From: Candidula unifasciata
Taxonomy: Eukaryota > Mollusca > Gastropoda > Stylommatophora > Geomitridae
Assembly (NCBI GenBank): GCA_905116865.2
Contig: CAJHNH020008379.1
Span: 311,819-375,818, forward strand
DNA length: 64,000 nucleotides
Direction: 5' to 3'
This document shows, in pieces, positions 13,395-23,939 of this stretch. Made by a program: the position numbers and the translations under genes. The notes beneath the pieces are model-generated. The model was not told the DNA's origin and made no database searches. It saw only the letters and a program-made list of their open reading frames with translations. How positions within the stretch are numbered: position 1 is the first letter of the stretch; every line of letters starts with the position of its first letter.

Positions 13395-13900
13395 GTACAA
13401 CCACTTGTATCATCATCATAATCAGGTGCCTTGCCGACTGGCGTGGGCGATCATGCCTCTGCATAATCCGCGATCTCCTGCAGCATGTATCAGTTCGTGT
13501 GCCGACACACCTCCATGCCATGCAACAAGACTGTCAAGCATCTTCTCTCGTTGTCTTCCTCTATTCCTCCTTCCACAGATCTTTCCAGTGGTCACAACAT
13601 GTTCTATTTTCCCTCTTTTCATAACATGGCCGAAAAATGACTTCTGATGTCAGTGATAAGTTGTCTTCGGGCTCCCGCCTCTTTTAAAACCTCTTGGTTG
13701 CTCTTTTTAGCTGTCCAAGGTATTCTAAGCATTCTTCTGTAAAACCACATCTCTGAAGCCTCCAAAAATTGTTTGGCCTGCCTACCGATTGTCCAGGATT
13801 CACATCCATATGTTAAAACTGGATGTATGTAGCAAGCAAGAATTCTTTTTCTAACTCTCAATGACCACTTGTATGTAAAAGTAAAAACAATGGACATTTC
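13395..13900 (-). mobile_element. RTE-like LINE 3' end
   Basis: Minus frames read CYIHPVLTYGCESWTIGRQA, FYRRMLRIPWTAKKSNQEVL, then GGRRNRGRQREKMLDSL-like sequence and HAAGDRGLCRGMIAHASRQG. This C-terminal region is shared with 14762 and 39206. Confidence 0.78.
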
Positions 13901-13984
13901 AGCACGTCTTTAGTTTGTCTGTTGTGTAGGTATTATGGACACAGTTTCATCATTCCAACATACCTGATTTCATTTAGCTGCAGG

Positions 13985-14255
13985 TTTGGGTTCCAAGACC
14001 CCATTGTGGGGGAAAACAAGGATAGACTCACTGCCTCCAAAAAGTATGTCGTAAGAGTTGACTAAGTGGGGGCTTCCTTCAAAGTCTGAGTGCATCTACC
14101 TGAGAGGCAAGGAACTAACAGTCAGCATTAAAAAAAAGTCAGATCGGTAAAACGAATGTGCACACAACACTCAGGTTCTAGAACAAGATTAAATCCAAAG
14201 GTGGACGAACAAGGAGAACTTCCCGCTGGAGTTTATAGCCGGTGAACGAGAAGAT
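13985..14255 (+). repeat. Family A repeat
   Basis: Full-length copy beginning GGTTCCAAGACCCC; diverged core. Confidence 0.75.
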
Positions 14256-14469
14256 CATTACTCTTTTTTTTTTAATCATTTCTCATAATTCCTTTATAAA
14301 ACCATTTCTGTGCAGCTTCTACATATTTGTTAAAACAAATTGTTGAACTGTCCATGACTCTCTTCCAAGAATCATGATCGACTCTATATAGCTCTATTCT
14401 CATTTGACAGGTTCAGATTACATAGAACAGGGCTATTTAACTGTGTGGAAATGAGAATTATCACGGGCC

Positions 14470-14645
14470 AGAGGTAGGTAGGTAAGTTGTAGCCCACCAG
14501 GATATCACACAAGCGACCCAGTGACACAAAGTGCCACCATGCGGATGAGGATCACCAGTGGAGAGGTCCCAGAAACCCCTTTCAGCCTTTAGGCCACATT
14601 TAAGGCCCCTGGCAAAAGCCAAGGTTAGGAAGACCCTTTTTAAGT
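14470..14645 (+). repeat. Family D repeat
   Basis: Shared core TGCCACCATGCGGATGAGGA, then GTCCCAGAAACC and GGCCCCTGGCAAAAGCCA. Other copies: 15665-15860 and 16985-17160 (reverse), 17730-17910 and 47222-47450 (forward). Confidence 0.65.
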
Positions 14646-14761
14646 GCATGACGGGATAATGTTAGCTGTTGATTTCCTTTAGAATGCGTTTCGACTGTGC
14701 CTACTGTTTGAAGAAGATTAGGATTATTTGTTGACTAAATAAGGACAGTGTTACATCGTAA

Positions 14762-15092
14762 CACAATTTCTGGGAGCCTCAGAGATGTGGTTTTACTGAA
14801 GGGTGCTTGGAGTGCCAGGGAGAGCAACCGGGGGGTTTTGGCGGAGGCGGGAGCCCGAGGACAATTTGTCGCAGATGTCAGAGGGAGACAGTCATCATTT
14901 TTCGGCCATGTTATGAGAGGAGGGAAAATAGAGCATGTTGTGACCGCTGGAGGGGTTTGTGGAAGGGGGGATGGAGGAGGACGGCGAGAGAAGATGCTTG
15001 ACAGTCTTGTTGCATGGCATGGAGGTGTGTCGTATCGCAGATTATGGAGAGGCATGATCGCCCACGCCAGTCAGCAAGGCACCTGATGATGA
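14762..15092 (+). mobile_element. 5'-truncated RTE-like LINE with 13-bp target duplication
   Basis: 331 bp of LINE 3' end (GARGQFVADVRGRQSSFFGH; GRREKMLDSLVAWHGG) flanked by TGTTACATCGTAA at 14749-14761 and 15093-15105. The 3' tail is (TGA)n. Confidence 0.85.
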
Positions 15093-15664
15093 TGTTACAT
15101 CGTAAGAAATTCATAATAATAATATATTGTGCAAAGAACTACTTGTGCTTTCATCCATGAGGTATGTAAGTCCAACTTCTTTCGCCCGGTAACCAGCGAA
15201 TGAACAGTTCATATTTCTATGTACCGTATGTGATCTTTCTTGGACATCCGCACTCATTAACTTATTGAGAACATAAGGGGTTTCGCTTGGCCCAGCTACT
15301 TCCCCTCCTCGAGAAAATTCCACAATGGACGGTGTTCAAAGTTGTTGACGTACATATTTCTGCTATGGTTACAGCTTTTCAATTGCAGGGCTTTTGGTGA
15401 AAAATACTTGATATTTCGTCAATAAACTGCAGGTAGGCATCTATCAATTTTGATACTTCGTGTCATATTTGAAAAATTCATGCTGAAATACGTATGCTTA
15501 TCATTGAAGATTAAAGGCATCGTTGATTAATATGATAACTCGAAAGTTAAATTTACTACTTTGGCAGAACTATGTGTCTCTAAATTATTAGGTTATGTCC
15601 CTTAGTAGTAAAAAATTAGCACACAGCATCCCATGTTAAACGCAATTTTGTTGTTGTTTTAAAA

Positions 15665-15860
15665 CCCTACAACGGCCGTTGTAGGGGTCCCAAATATAAC
15701 CTAACGTGTGGGTTGATCAGGGTTTCTGGGGCCTGTCCCCGGGTGATCCTCACCACCTGGTGGCACTTTATGTCACAAGATGGGGTGACCCGTTTGCTAT
15801 GAAGCTGAAACTAAGACTGCCAGACTTTATGTCACGTGGTGTTTGTCGCTCAGTGTGATG
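15665..15860 (-). repeat. Family D repeat
   Basis: Reverse copy with GGGTTTCTGGGGCCTGTCCC and GATCCTCACCACCTGGTGGC. Confidence 0.55.
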
Positions 15861-16302
15861 TCCTGAACTGGTGATGCTTTATGCCATTAATTGCATGTGC
15901 AATTACTTATTTTGTTGTAACTGTTGTAGGTATCTACAATGAACTGCATTTCTAGTTTGAGGCCGTTTATGTTGGCATTTGATGCATGTGTAAGCTACTG
16001 GCTTTGCCGAGACTGCAGCAGGTATTCATCTTTGTCACAAAGGACAATGGATTGACTGTTTTGTGTGCTTTCTTTTCACAAAAGACAAAAGATGGACTTT
16101 CTGTGTGGTTTGTATATAAATGATTCGAGTCCCTGGAGGAACTGAGCTTCTTATTCATTAAAAGCCAATCAATGTGTCCGACTGATGTATGCCAGTGTCC
16201 CTCTGCCAATTGTAAAAGTCTAACATGTGTCCGATGAATCAATCGTAAGCCTGTCACTTAGTCGTTAAGGCAGCCGGCTGGTCTAATTGGCTACTGCAGC
16301 GA

Positions 16303-16305
<3 letters not shown>

Positions 16306-16359
<54 letters not shown>
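16306..16359. repeat. (AT)n microsatellite
   Basis: About 27 perfect AT units. Confidence 0.95.
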
Positions 16360-16362
<3 letters not shown>

Positions 16363-16984
16363 CTTCGAAACTCACAGTACCCGTTGCATAGTAACCATTT
16401 CGTCTTGTCCCTGTCGAACATCCGGTAAAGTGCAGCAGGAGAAGATCGAGGCCTGGGGGTCATGACCCTGGTAGGCCCACCCTCTGAAATCGTCCAAGAG
16501 GTCATGGGCCGAAACAATTGTCGACAAGGGATCTTCTAATGATGACCGGTGGATTCCTGCTGTACATGCTCCCATCTGTTCTTCTTCTCTTATCAATGTT
16601 TTCACAAGGGATTGACTGTCTGGGTAGTTTGTTTTCATAAGGGACAAACGATTGACTTTTTATGTTGTTTGTTTTCTTTGGCGAGGAACAGAGCAGATGT
16701 GGAGTGACCGGTTTTCTGTGATCACTTGAAAAGAACCTTGCCTATGCACTGCAAGCCGGCTGTTGTGTAATTGATTGCTACTATAGGAGAAAGATTGAAT
16801 TCATATAGAACAGCACTGGGCTACAAGCTGGCATCAATAAGACGACCAAAAAAAAAAAAAAAAAAAACCTAAGAAGAAAGGACATTATGTAAATAATCTG
16901 CCATTTGGTTATAACGCTGTTGTGCATTATGGGAATTTCAGCCATGTTATGAGAAGATGTTTCATTACCTTGTGGGGTGCAATT

Positions 16985-17160
16985 TTTCGTTTTTTGAAGC
17001 CCCACCTAGCTCTTGCCAGGGGCCGCAATGTAGCCTGGCTAAAATATGGTCAAATGGCTGAACACGGTTTCTGGGACCTCTCCACGGTGATCCTCATCCA
17101 CATGGTGGCACTTTGTGTCACTGGGTGTTTATCGCTTGTGTGATGTCCTGGTGGGGTAAA
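16985..17160 (-). repeat. Family D repeat
   Basis: Reverse copy, GCCCCACCTAGCTCTTGCC to TGATGTCCTGGTGGGGTAAA. Followed directly by a (CTA)n microsatellite. Confidence 0.6.
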
Positions 17161-17163
17161 ATG

Positions 17164-17174
17164 TACTACTACTA

Positions 17175-17257
<83 letters not shown>
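17164..17257. repeat. (CTA)n microsatellite
   Basis: About 31 units with one CCA interruption. Confidence 0.95.
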
Positions 17258-17529
17258 GGGGCAGAGACATTATGGGATGATCACTTGCCACGAAATTGGA
17301 ATGGCGACTAACGACTAAAATAATAGTAAACACACAAAAAAGTAACTTGCAATAATTGGCATTCGTATAGTCAGAGGAAATAAGCAGAACTTAGAAACAT
17401 TTTAAAAATGGTTAACATAACTTCGCAAAGCGTGTAAGTGAGAGGTTGTTAAGCACCATTAAACTGCACTTTATTTCAAAATCATTCAATATAAAGATGC
17501 TGTACAAATATTGTGGATCGAGTCACGGC

Positions 17530-18270
17530 AAACATTTACAGTGCAGGTGGACAGCTTCGTTTTTGTCGCAGGGAATGCGAGTGTTGTTGGCAATGAAAGA
17601 CCTAATATAGTCGCTGGCTGTGCCACAGTTGAAGATGGCCAGCCTATAGATCCAGCCAACACTTTTATTGCCTGTTTGGGCAGCAACGCGTCCACATCAC
17701 TGCTAAGAATGCGTGAGAGACGTTTAACCCCACCAGGACCGCAAAAGAGACAAATACTCTGTGGTACCAAGTGCCACCATTTCGACGAGAATCACACTGG
17801 CACAAGTCCCAGAAACCCCGTTCAACCTGTACGTTATATAAGGGCCACCGAGACAGACATGGTGGGGCTTTAAAATAAAAGAAATTATAAAAATTGCGTC
17901 CCGTACTGGGACAGGTATTCGAATATAAGCTAAAAATTCTAGAACTGGGAGTCAGTGACAAAATATATTCTCGACCATGTTCAACCTACTGCGAGCAATA
18001 TCGGTTTTAATTGTGGTCTGCTTTTTTGTGCCAATTATCTTGGCTAAGAAATGTTAATTGCACCAAAAGTAGTGGCTTAGATCGGTACTCTAGTACCTAG
18101 TGAGGGTTGCTGGGGAGGAGGCTGGTAAGCAGATCGGCATAACCAGGCACAAGAAGCACACCCGGCGTACGAGAAATCTTGTCACCCAGCACAGGTCGGG
18201 AACTTTTAATCGCGGTGCGCTAGGGTGTATGTCTAGGAGGGAATCTGAGCACCTATGGCCATGACTAGAG
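17530..18270 (+). mobile_element. I-like LINE 3' end, interrupted by family D
   Basis: 17530-17730 gives AGNASVVGNERPNIVAGCAT (RNase H end); 18080-18270 gives RHKKHTRRTRNLVTQHRSGT. It ends about 330 bp before the M3-like gene start codon. Confidence 0.7.
17730..17910 (+). repeat. Family D repeat splitting a LINE fragment
   Basis: Lies between two parts of one I-like LINE fragment (17530-17730 and 18080-18270). Confidence 0.55.
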
Positions 18271-18279
18271 TGCCGTTAA

Positions 18280-18595
18280 AAAAACCAAATCATATTACAT
18301 AACTTAACCGATTTAGTCGCCGGTATTTCATAAAACTTTCACAAGCAACAGCGGTTGTAATAAAATTACGGCTAGGTAGTAACGAACAGCGAATCTCATG
18401 AAATATTTTGCATACTAAAAAATTTAAACCACATAAAACACATCGAAGAGTAAAAATTGTATGTCTTTTACATTAATAACATTTTAAGTACATAATAAAT
18501 CACAAGAGAACACAAAAATAGGGGTTAATATTATAATGAATTCGGAATTATATAACACTTTTTTGATGTTTTAAGGGAGATCACTGTGGTAAATC
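18280..18595 (+). promoter_or_regulatory. Presumed 5' UTR and promoter region of the M3-like gene
   Basis: About 315 bp of unique AT-rich sequence between a LINE 3' end and the start codon. I see no clear TATA box or CpG island, so the transcription start cannot be placed. Confidence 0.35.
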
Positions 18596-18702
18596 ATGGC
18601 GGCAGCGTTGAGTAGAGGTCGAGTTAGCCGACACTGGTGTATCTTTCATCTTTGGAAATCTACAATACGACGTAAAACTACATCACAGTCATATTATGTG
18701 CT
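18596..18702 (+). CDS. Exon 1: start codon and putative mitochondrial presequence
   Basis: Encodes residues 1-35 plus two bases. Arg7, Arg9, Arg12, Lys21, Arg25, Arg26 and Lys27 are basic, and the first acidic residue is Glu39 in exon 2. This is the composition of a mitochondrial import signal. The donor is CT|GTAAGT, phase 2, which fits the single base that exon 2 contributes. The next exon is 7.6 kb away, so the link rests on phase and on exon 2 lacking a start of its own; an RNA read would settle it. Confidence 0.72.
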
Positions 18703-21700
18703 GTAAGTATTCATCTGTGGCTGTCCCTTCCATTTGTAGCTTAGGCCTGCATAAATTGCTTCAGAACTACTTTTGTTGTCTATCTATTCACGACAACTTC
18801 ACTGCCATTCATTTCAGTCACTTTTTTAATTACACAACAAACACCCCCCCCCCCCTTTTTCCACGGCCAGTGGTACCTTAGTGAAACCTGTATACTCTTT
18901 GGCAGTTCCGAGCGGAGAAATTAACATTCTAGTGACGAAAAATACTCCCCAGAATTATAATGAAAAATGAAAGAAACAAGATGGCACCATGTTCCACAGT
19001 GAAAATCATATCTGAAATGACAGTTTGCATTGTATTCTTAATAATTTAGGCTCTCATCCGAACTTCTACCCCAGCATTATGGCGGCCAAACAAATATCCT
19101 AACAGGGCCTCAGTCCTGTGAAAAATTTGGACTTCTCGGACTTCCTACCGAGCGGCAAAACTAGGATCGGCTCCATATAACGAAACAAATGCTCTAACAG
19201 GGTCTCAGCGATATGATATGTTAATTGTGGACCTGTTTCTGTGACTCTGCCATATTCCCCACGCCGCGCGTAGCGGCGCTGATGAGGGTTTAACTAGATG
19301 GTTGGGACTCACGAGCAGCAGCTACTGCATCTCCTGCAACTTCCTCCAATTTATTTGCCCGTGAGTCCCAGGCATCTAGTTTAACCCCCCATCCGTGTGT
19401 AGTGGCACAGGGGATACTGTCGGCAGTGAGTGTAACCGCGTTTTGCACATGTAGAAAAGTTTGAGGACAACAACAATGCTAATCTGCGTCGGAGCGCGTG
19501 GTCTCCCCACCATGTGGCTTTTATCGTCTGTAATGTGCGTGTCTCAGAATTGTCAATGCTCGTTAGTATCGTATGCAGAAACGCTCGAAAATGTCAACGG
19601 TCCTCTACTATCGTCTGCAGTGTTGAGTCTTTTGAAATTGTCAGGTAATCCTAGTTTTGCCGCGATTTGTTTCTCACCGGAAGTTTGCATATTTTTAATA
19701 GGACTAAGGCCCTGAGGATATTTGTTTGGCTGCCATAATGCTGGGGTAGAAGTTTGGAGGAGAGCCATAATTTAATATCTATAACTCTTATGATTTTTTT
19801 GCTGAACCCCTTAGTTGTAACCTTAAATCACTGCTTTCAGGGCATCAAGCTGTAACCAGAAATGTTGCCTTTTTATAGACATGATGTGATACACACCAAG
19901 AGGAAATGGAGATGGCGGAGAATGTGAAAAAAGATAAGGTGGGGGTTTTCAAGCGCTGTGCTGCAAAGGCCAAAAGAGCAAAGTGGGAAACTTTTGTGAA
20001 TGATATGGGAGGCGATAAAACATTAGGGAAATTCTGGAAACTGCAAAGACAGATGCAAAGAAAAGATCGCCTATGACAGTCGGAACAATTTGTAGAGACG
20101 ATGCGTGTGACAACAGACAAGGAGAAAGGGGAGGATTTTCTCCATAGGTTTATAGCTCAGACAGATCATAATGATGTAGACATCAGGGATGCAGTTAGAA
20201 AGGAGTTAGCTGGCACCTTGAAGAATATGCATTATGAAGACATGATGCAAGTGGAAGATATCAAACAAATTTTGACAAAGGCAAAAGACACTGCACCAGG
20301 GACTGATGGTGTCAGGTATGGTCACATGAAGGCTTTGAGCGATGTAGACCTGGCAGAGATGGCCGACTGTTTTAACCAGAGTATTAAGACAGCATCAGTA
20401 CAACAAGACTGGGTGCACAGCTATCTAATCCCACTACCAAAAAACTTTTAAAGATCATTCAAAGCTTAGTGGCTTTAGAATCATCACCTTACAAAACACA
20501 TTTGGGAAGGTCTTGGAGAAGATAGTTGTTGTAAAGTTACAAGAAATTTTGGAAAGGGGGAAGCTTCTCCCAAGAGGTCTGGGAAGTTACAGGCCAGGAA
20601 AGGACACTTGGGCAAATGCGGCCACTTTTGCTTTTGACGTCTATGAAGGGTTCCAGAACAGACAGGAAACTATGGCGGTAGGACTGGATCTCGAGGATGC
20701 TTATAACAGAGTGAGATACGACATCTTAATGACTGCACTGAGGGAGAAGGGGGTCAATCCATGGCTGGTGAATTGGGTTGCAGCTGTCCTGTATTCATGT
20801 CGGGTTGCTCTCCGACTTGGCTCATGGACCTCTGAACCATGCACTTTGGCCCCAGGACTGCCACAGGGATCCGCCATCTCGCCTGTGCTCTTCAACGTGT
20901 ATACGAGTAAGACTGCAAGCTTAGAAGCACCAGGAGTTGGAAGGATACTGACTTTTGCGGATGATATACTTGCATATAGGCAGGGGGAAGAAAGGGAACA
21001 AACAGCTCGGGAGCTACAGCGACAGTAGACAAAGTGACTGAGTGGTGTACAGAAATGAGGGCTGTCGTTCACCCTGAAAAGGCGTCTGTTTTGTGGTGTT
21101 CTCTGGACAACAGAATCGTTAAAACTAATGTCCCATATCTCACGATAGATGGTAGAGACCTCAGCAGAGAGAGAGCAAACTTAAGTATCTAGGAATTACA
21201 TTTGACAGGAGCCTGTCATTTAAGGACCATGTGGAGAGTGTTGTGATGAGATGCCAAAAAGGACTTAGTGCACTTAAGACTATGGCTGCAATTGACATAG
21301 AGCAGAGAATGCTTTTCACACTATATCAGCACCTGATCCTGTCAGTGGTGGATTATGGCCTGGGACTGCTTACCGTCTCAAAGAGTCAGATAGACAAACT
21401 AGAGCGCATACAGAACGCGGCTATGCGGGTCATTTTGGGTTGCACCAGAGACACCCCAGTGGTGTGTATGCGAAACATCCTTGGTTTGCTGACAGTTGCA
21501 GGTAGGCACAAGGTGCTGCAGGCGAAGTCATATCTCAGGGTAGCTGCAGACACAGACCACCCTCTGCATGAAGCTCTGGGTGCAGTTAAGGGTCAGCGGC
21601 TGATAAGAGGGAGGTCATGGATGGCTCAGGCAGAAGACACAATCAGACAGGTTTGCATCCTTGAGAACATTAAGCGAGGAGAGGAGTGGGTCAAAGTGCC

Positions 21701-23865
21701 ACCTGAGCAGTCAGACCTGTGTAAAGTCATAATCGCGCTGAGCCGGGAATGCAGAGACTGGTCAGCAGGTGCCACAGAGGTGGAAATTCAGCAATTAATT
21801 CAAGATAATGCTCGCTCAGAGGATTTGATCATTTACACAGACGGTTCAGTGTCAAGAGGCAAAAGAAGTGCTTGGGGCTTCTTAGCAAAAGTTAATGGTC
21901 GACGTTTGGTGCAGGAGAGCCTAGCATATGATACCACAAAATGAAGCTTAAGAATGGAGATAGAGGCGGTCACTGCAGCTTTCCGCTGGCTAGAGAACAC
22001 GACATACACACACATCATGATTGTAACTGATTCAGAAAGCATGCTGAGGAAGATCAGAACAGGTATGCTTCATGCAGAGTGGCATTATTTGCTGCGGAGG
22101 ACACGAGTGAGGAGTATTGTGTGGATATTTTCACCAGGTCACGCTGGTGTGTTGGGAAATGAACAGGTGGACAGACTGGCTAGCTCTGCACAACTTGGTG
22201 GAATACTGATACAGGCGTGGTTAGTGCCTTGTGGAAGAGCGTGTAAAATTTGGATCACCAGTCTGGTGAGATTGATGCAGTTGGGGGTGACGAGAGGTTC
22301 TGGCAGAAGCTCGAGGCTCAGAGGAAAGGCAAGACGGAAATTTAATCAGAAAGCTACTGGCACCATAGTATTGGAACTCTTCACTGGCTGCTGAAGATGG
22401 GGACGGAGCGCTTATGGGAAGGCCCCGAGTGCTGTGATGTCGGTTCTTGAATCAAATCAAAGGCTAAAGTCGAGCGGATCAACTTTTTTGCACCGTGATG
22501 AGTTTCATATGGCTCATTTTTCTCTGTAGAACGGCTAGCTGCATGCTGAGAATGTCGCACAAAGCCTAAACACTGTAGCTCTGGGGACAGTCCCCAGAGG
22601 TCTCCGTAAAAGTTGCACTTTTGAACCAAGCCAAGAACTTTCAGAACGCGAGACTAGTGGCTTGACCACTTCGCCATGGAGACCCCCATATAACTACCGT
22701 TCAACACCCTTCTTACTGATTTAACATAATCCCTTTTCTATTCTTTGCGAGTTATTCTGTCTGTCTCTCTCTTTTTTGTTGTTGAACTGATGAGCCCTTT
22801 TTGCCATAGCGTCCCTCTCTTCTTCTTAATCAGTCACAGCCATATATTTTATTTACTTGTTCAGAATAATCTAAGGTAACCAACAATGAACCAAAGGATC
22901 AGGATGTGGAGGGCTCGGGCATATCTCAAAATATGTGCTGATAAGAAACACCCACTGCATCAAGCGCTTTTTAGTGAAAAGGGCGACAGACTGAAGAGGG
23001 GGAAATCGTGGCTAGGTCGGGCAGAAGATGTTATTAGGCAAATATGCAGCCTAACCGACATCATACCTGGTGCAGAATGGATATCTGTGCCTCAGGCGTT
23101 TATTTGTACATTTTCCTGTATTGTCACGCTCAACAGGCGATGTAGAGAAGATAATCCTGTTGCTGTTAATGCAGAGGTCAAGGCTCTCATAGGTGAAAAT
23201 TCAGACGAAGCAGATGCAATAATCTACACAGACTGATCCGTTTTACGCCAAAGAAGAAGCGCATGGGCATTTACAGCACGCTCAGCGGGCAGAACAGTCA
23301 AAGAAGCCAACGGCGCCTTCTCCATGACAACCAGCAGCATGACGATGGAGGTGATGGCAGTGACGCAAGCGCTTGCCTGGCTTGAAACACAAAAATACAC
23401 CCGCGTGTGTATACTCAGTGATTCAATGAGTATGATCCTGAGGGTTCAGGCAGGTTCAGTGCGAAGACAATGGCTTGAATCATTACAGAAGTCCACTGTT
23501 CGTGGAGTCACCTTTATTTTTGTTCCGGGATAGGCAGGCGTCGATGGAAATGAAAGAGCTGACAGGTTGGCTGGATCCGCTATCACTACCGACGGTCAGC
23601 CTATGGATCATGCTGATATTATCAATGCCCTCAGAGAAATGGGAAGGATAGAGGACTTTGGTGGCAGTGAATCCACATCACTCGCCAGAATGGCAGACTT
23701 GGGAATTAAGATCGGTACAGCAAAAAACGAGACGCACACCAGACACACCAGAAGACTTGTTAATCAACGTAGAACTGGTACTATTAGCCATCGGACGTTG
23801 GGGTTCATACTGAGGGGAGGATCTGAGCACCTATAGACATGTCCGGAGTGCAATGAGGATAACCC

Positions 23866-23939
<74 letters not shown>

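Larger units (their letters stand above)
1..18595. other. Gene-poor, repeat-rich 5' flank
   Basis: I found no convincing host exon here. Open frames are short and either fall in repeats or have no recognisable protein character. The stretch is AT-rich with homopolymer tracts (C18 at 908-925, G-rich 1236-1260, G20 at 7741-7760), SINEs, LINE pieces and microsatellites, listed separately where I can support them. Stretches 1-587, 2100-2815, 3490-4040, 6300-7430, 7770-8230, 8480-9030, 10300-11410 and 15110-15660 hold nothing I can identify. The first few kilobases could be the 3' UTR of a gene upstream of the window, but nothing proves it. Confidence 0.6.

Noticed and set aside
17511..17873. 120-codon open frame as a host gene
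   Set aside because: It is an RNase H end of a LINE fused to a family D repeat.
20101..22394. Reverse transcriptase or RNase H as host genes
   Set aside because: They belong to broken LINE copies with several stops and frameshifts and repeat in the window.
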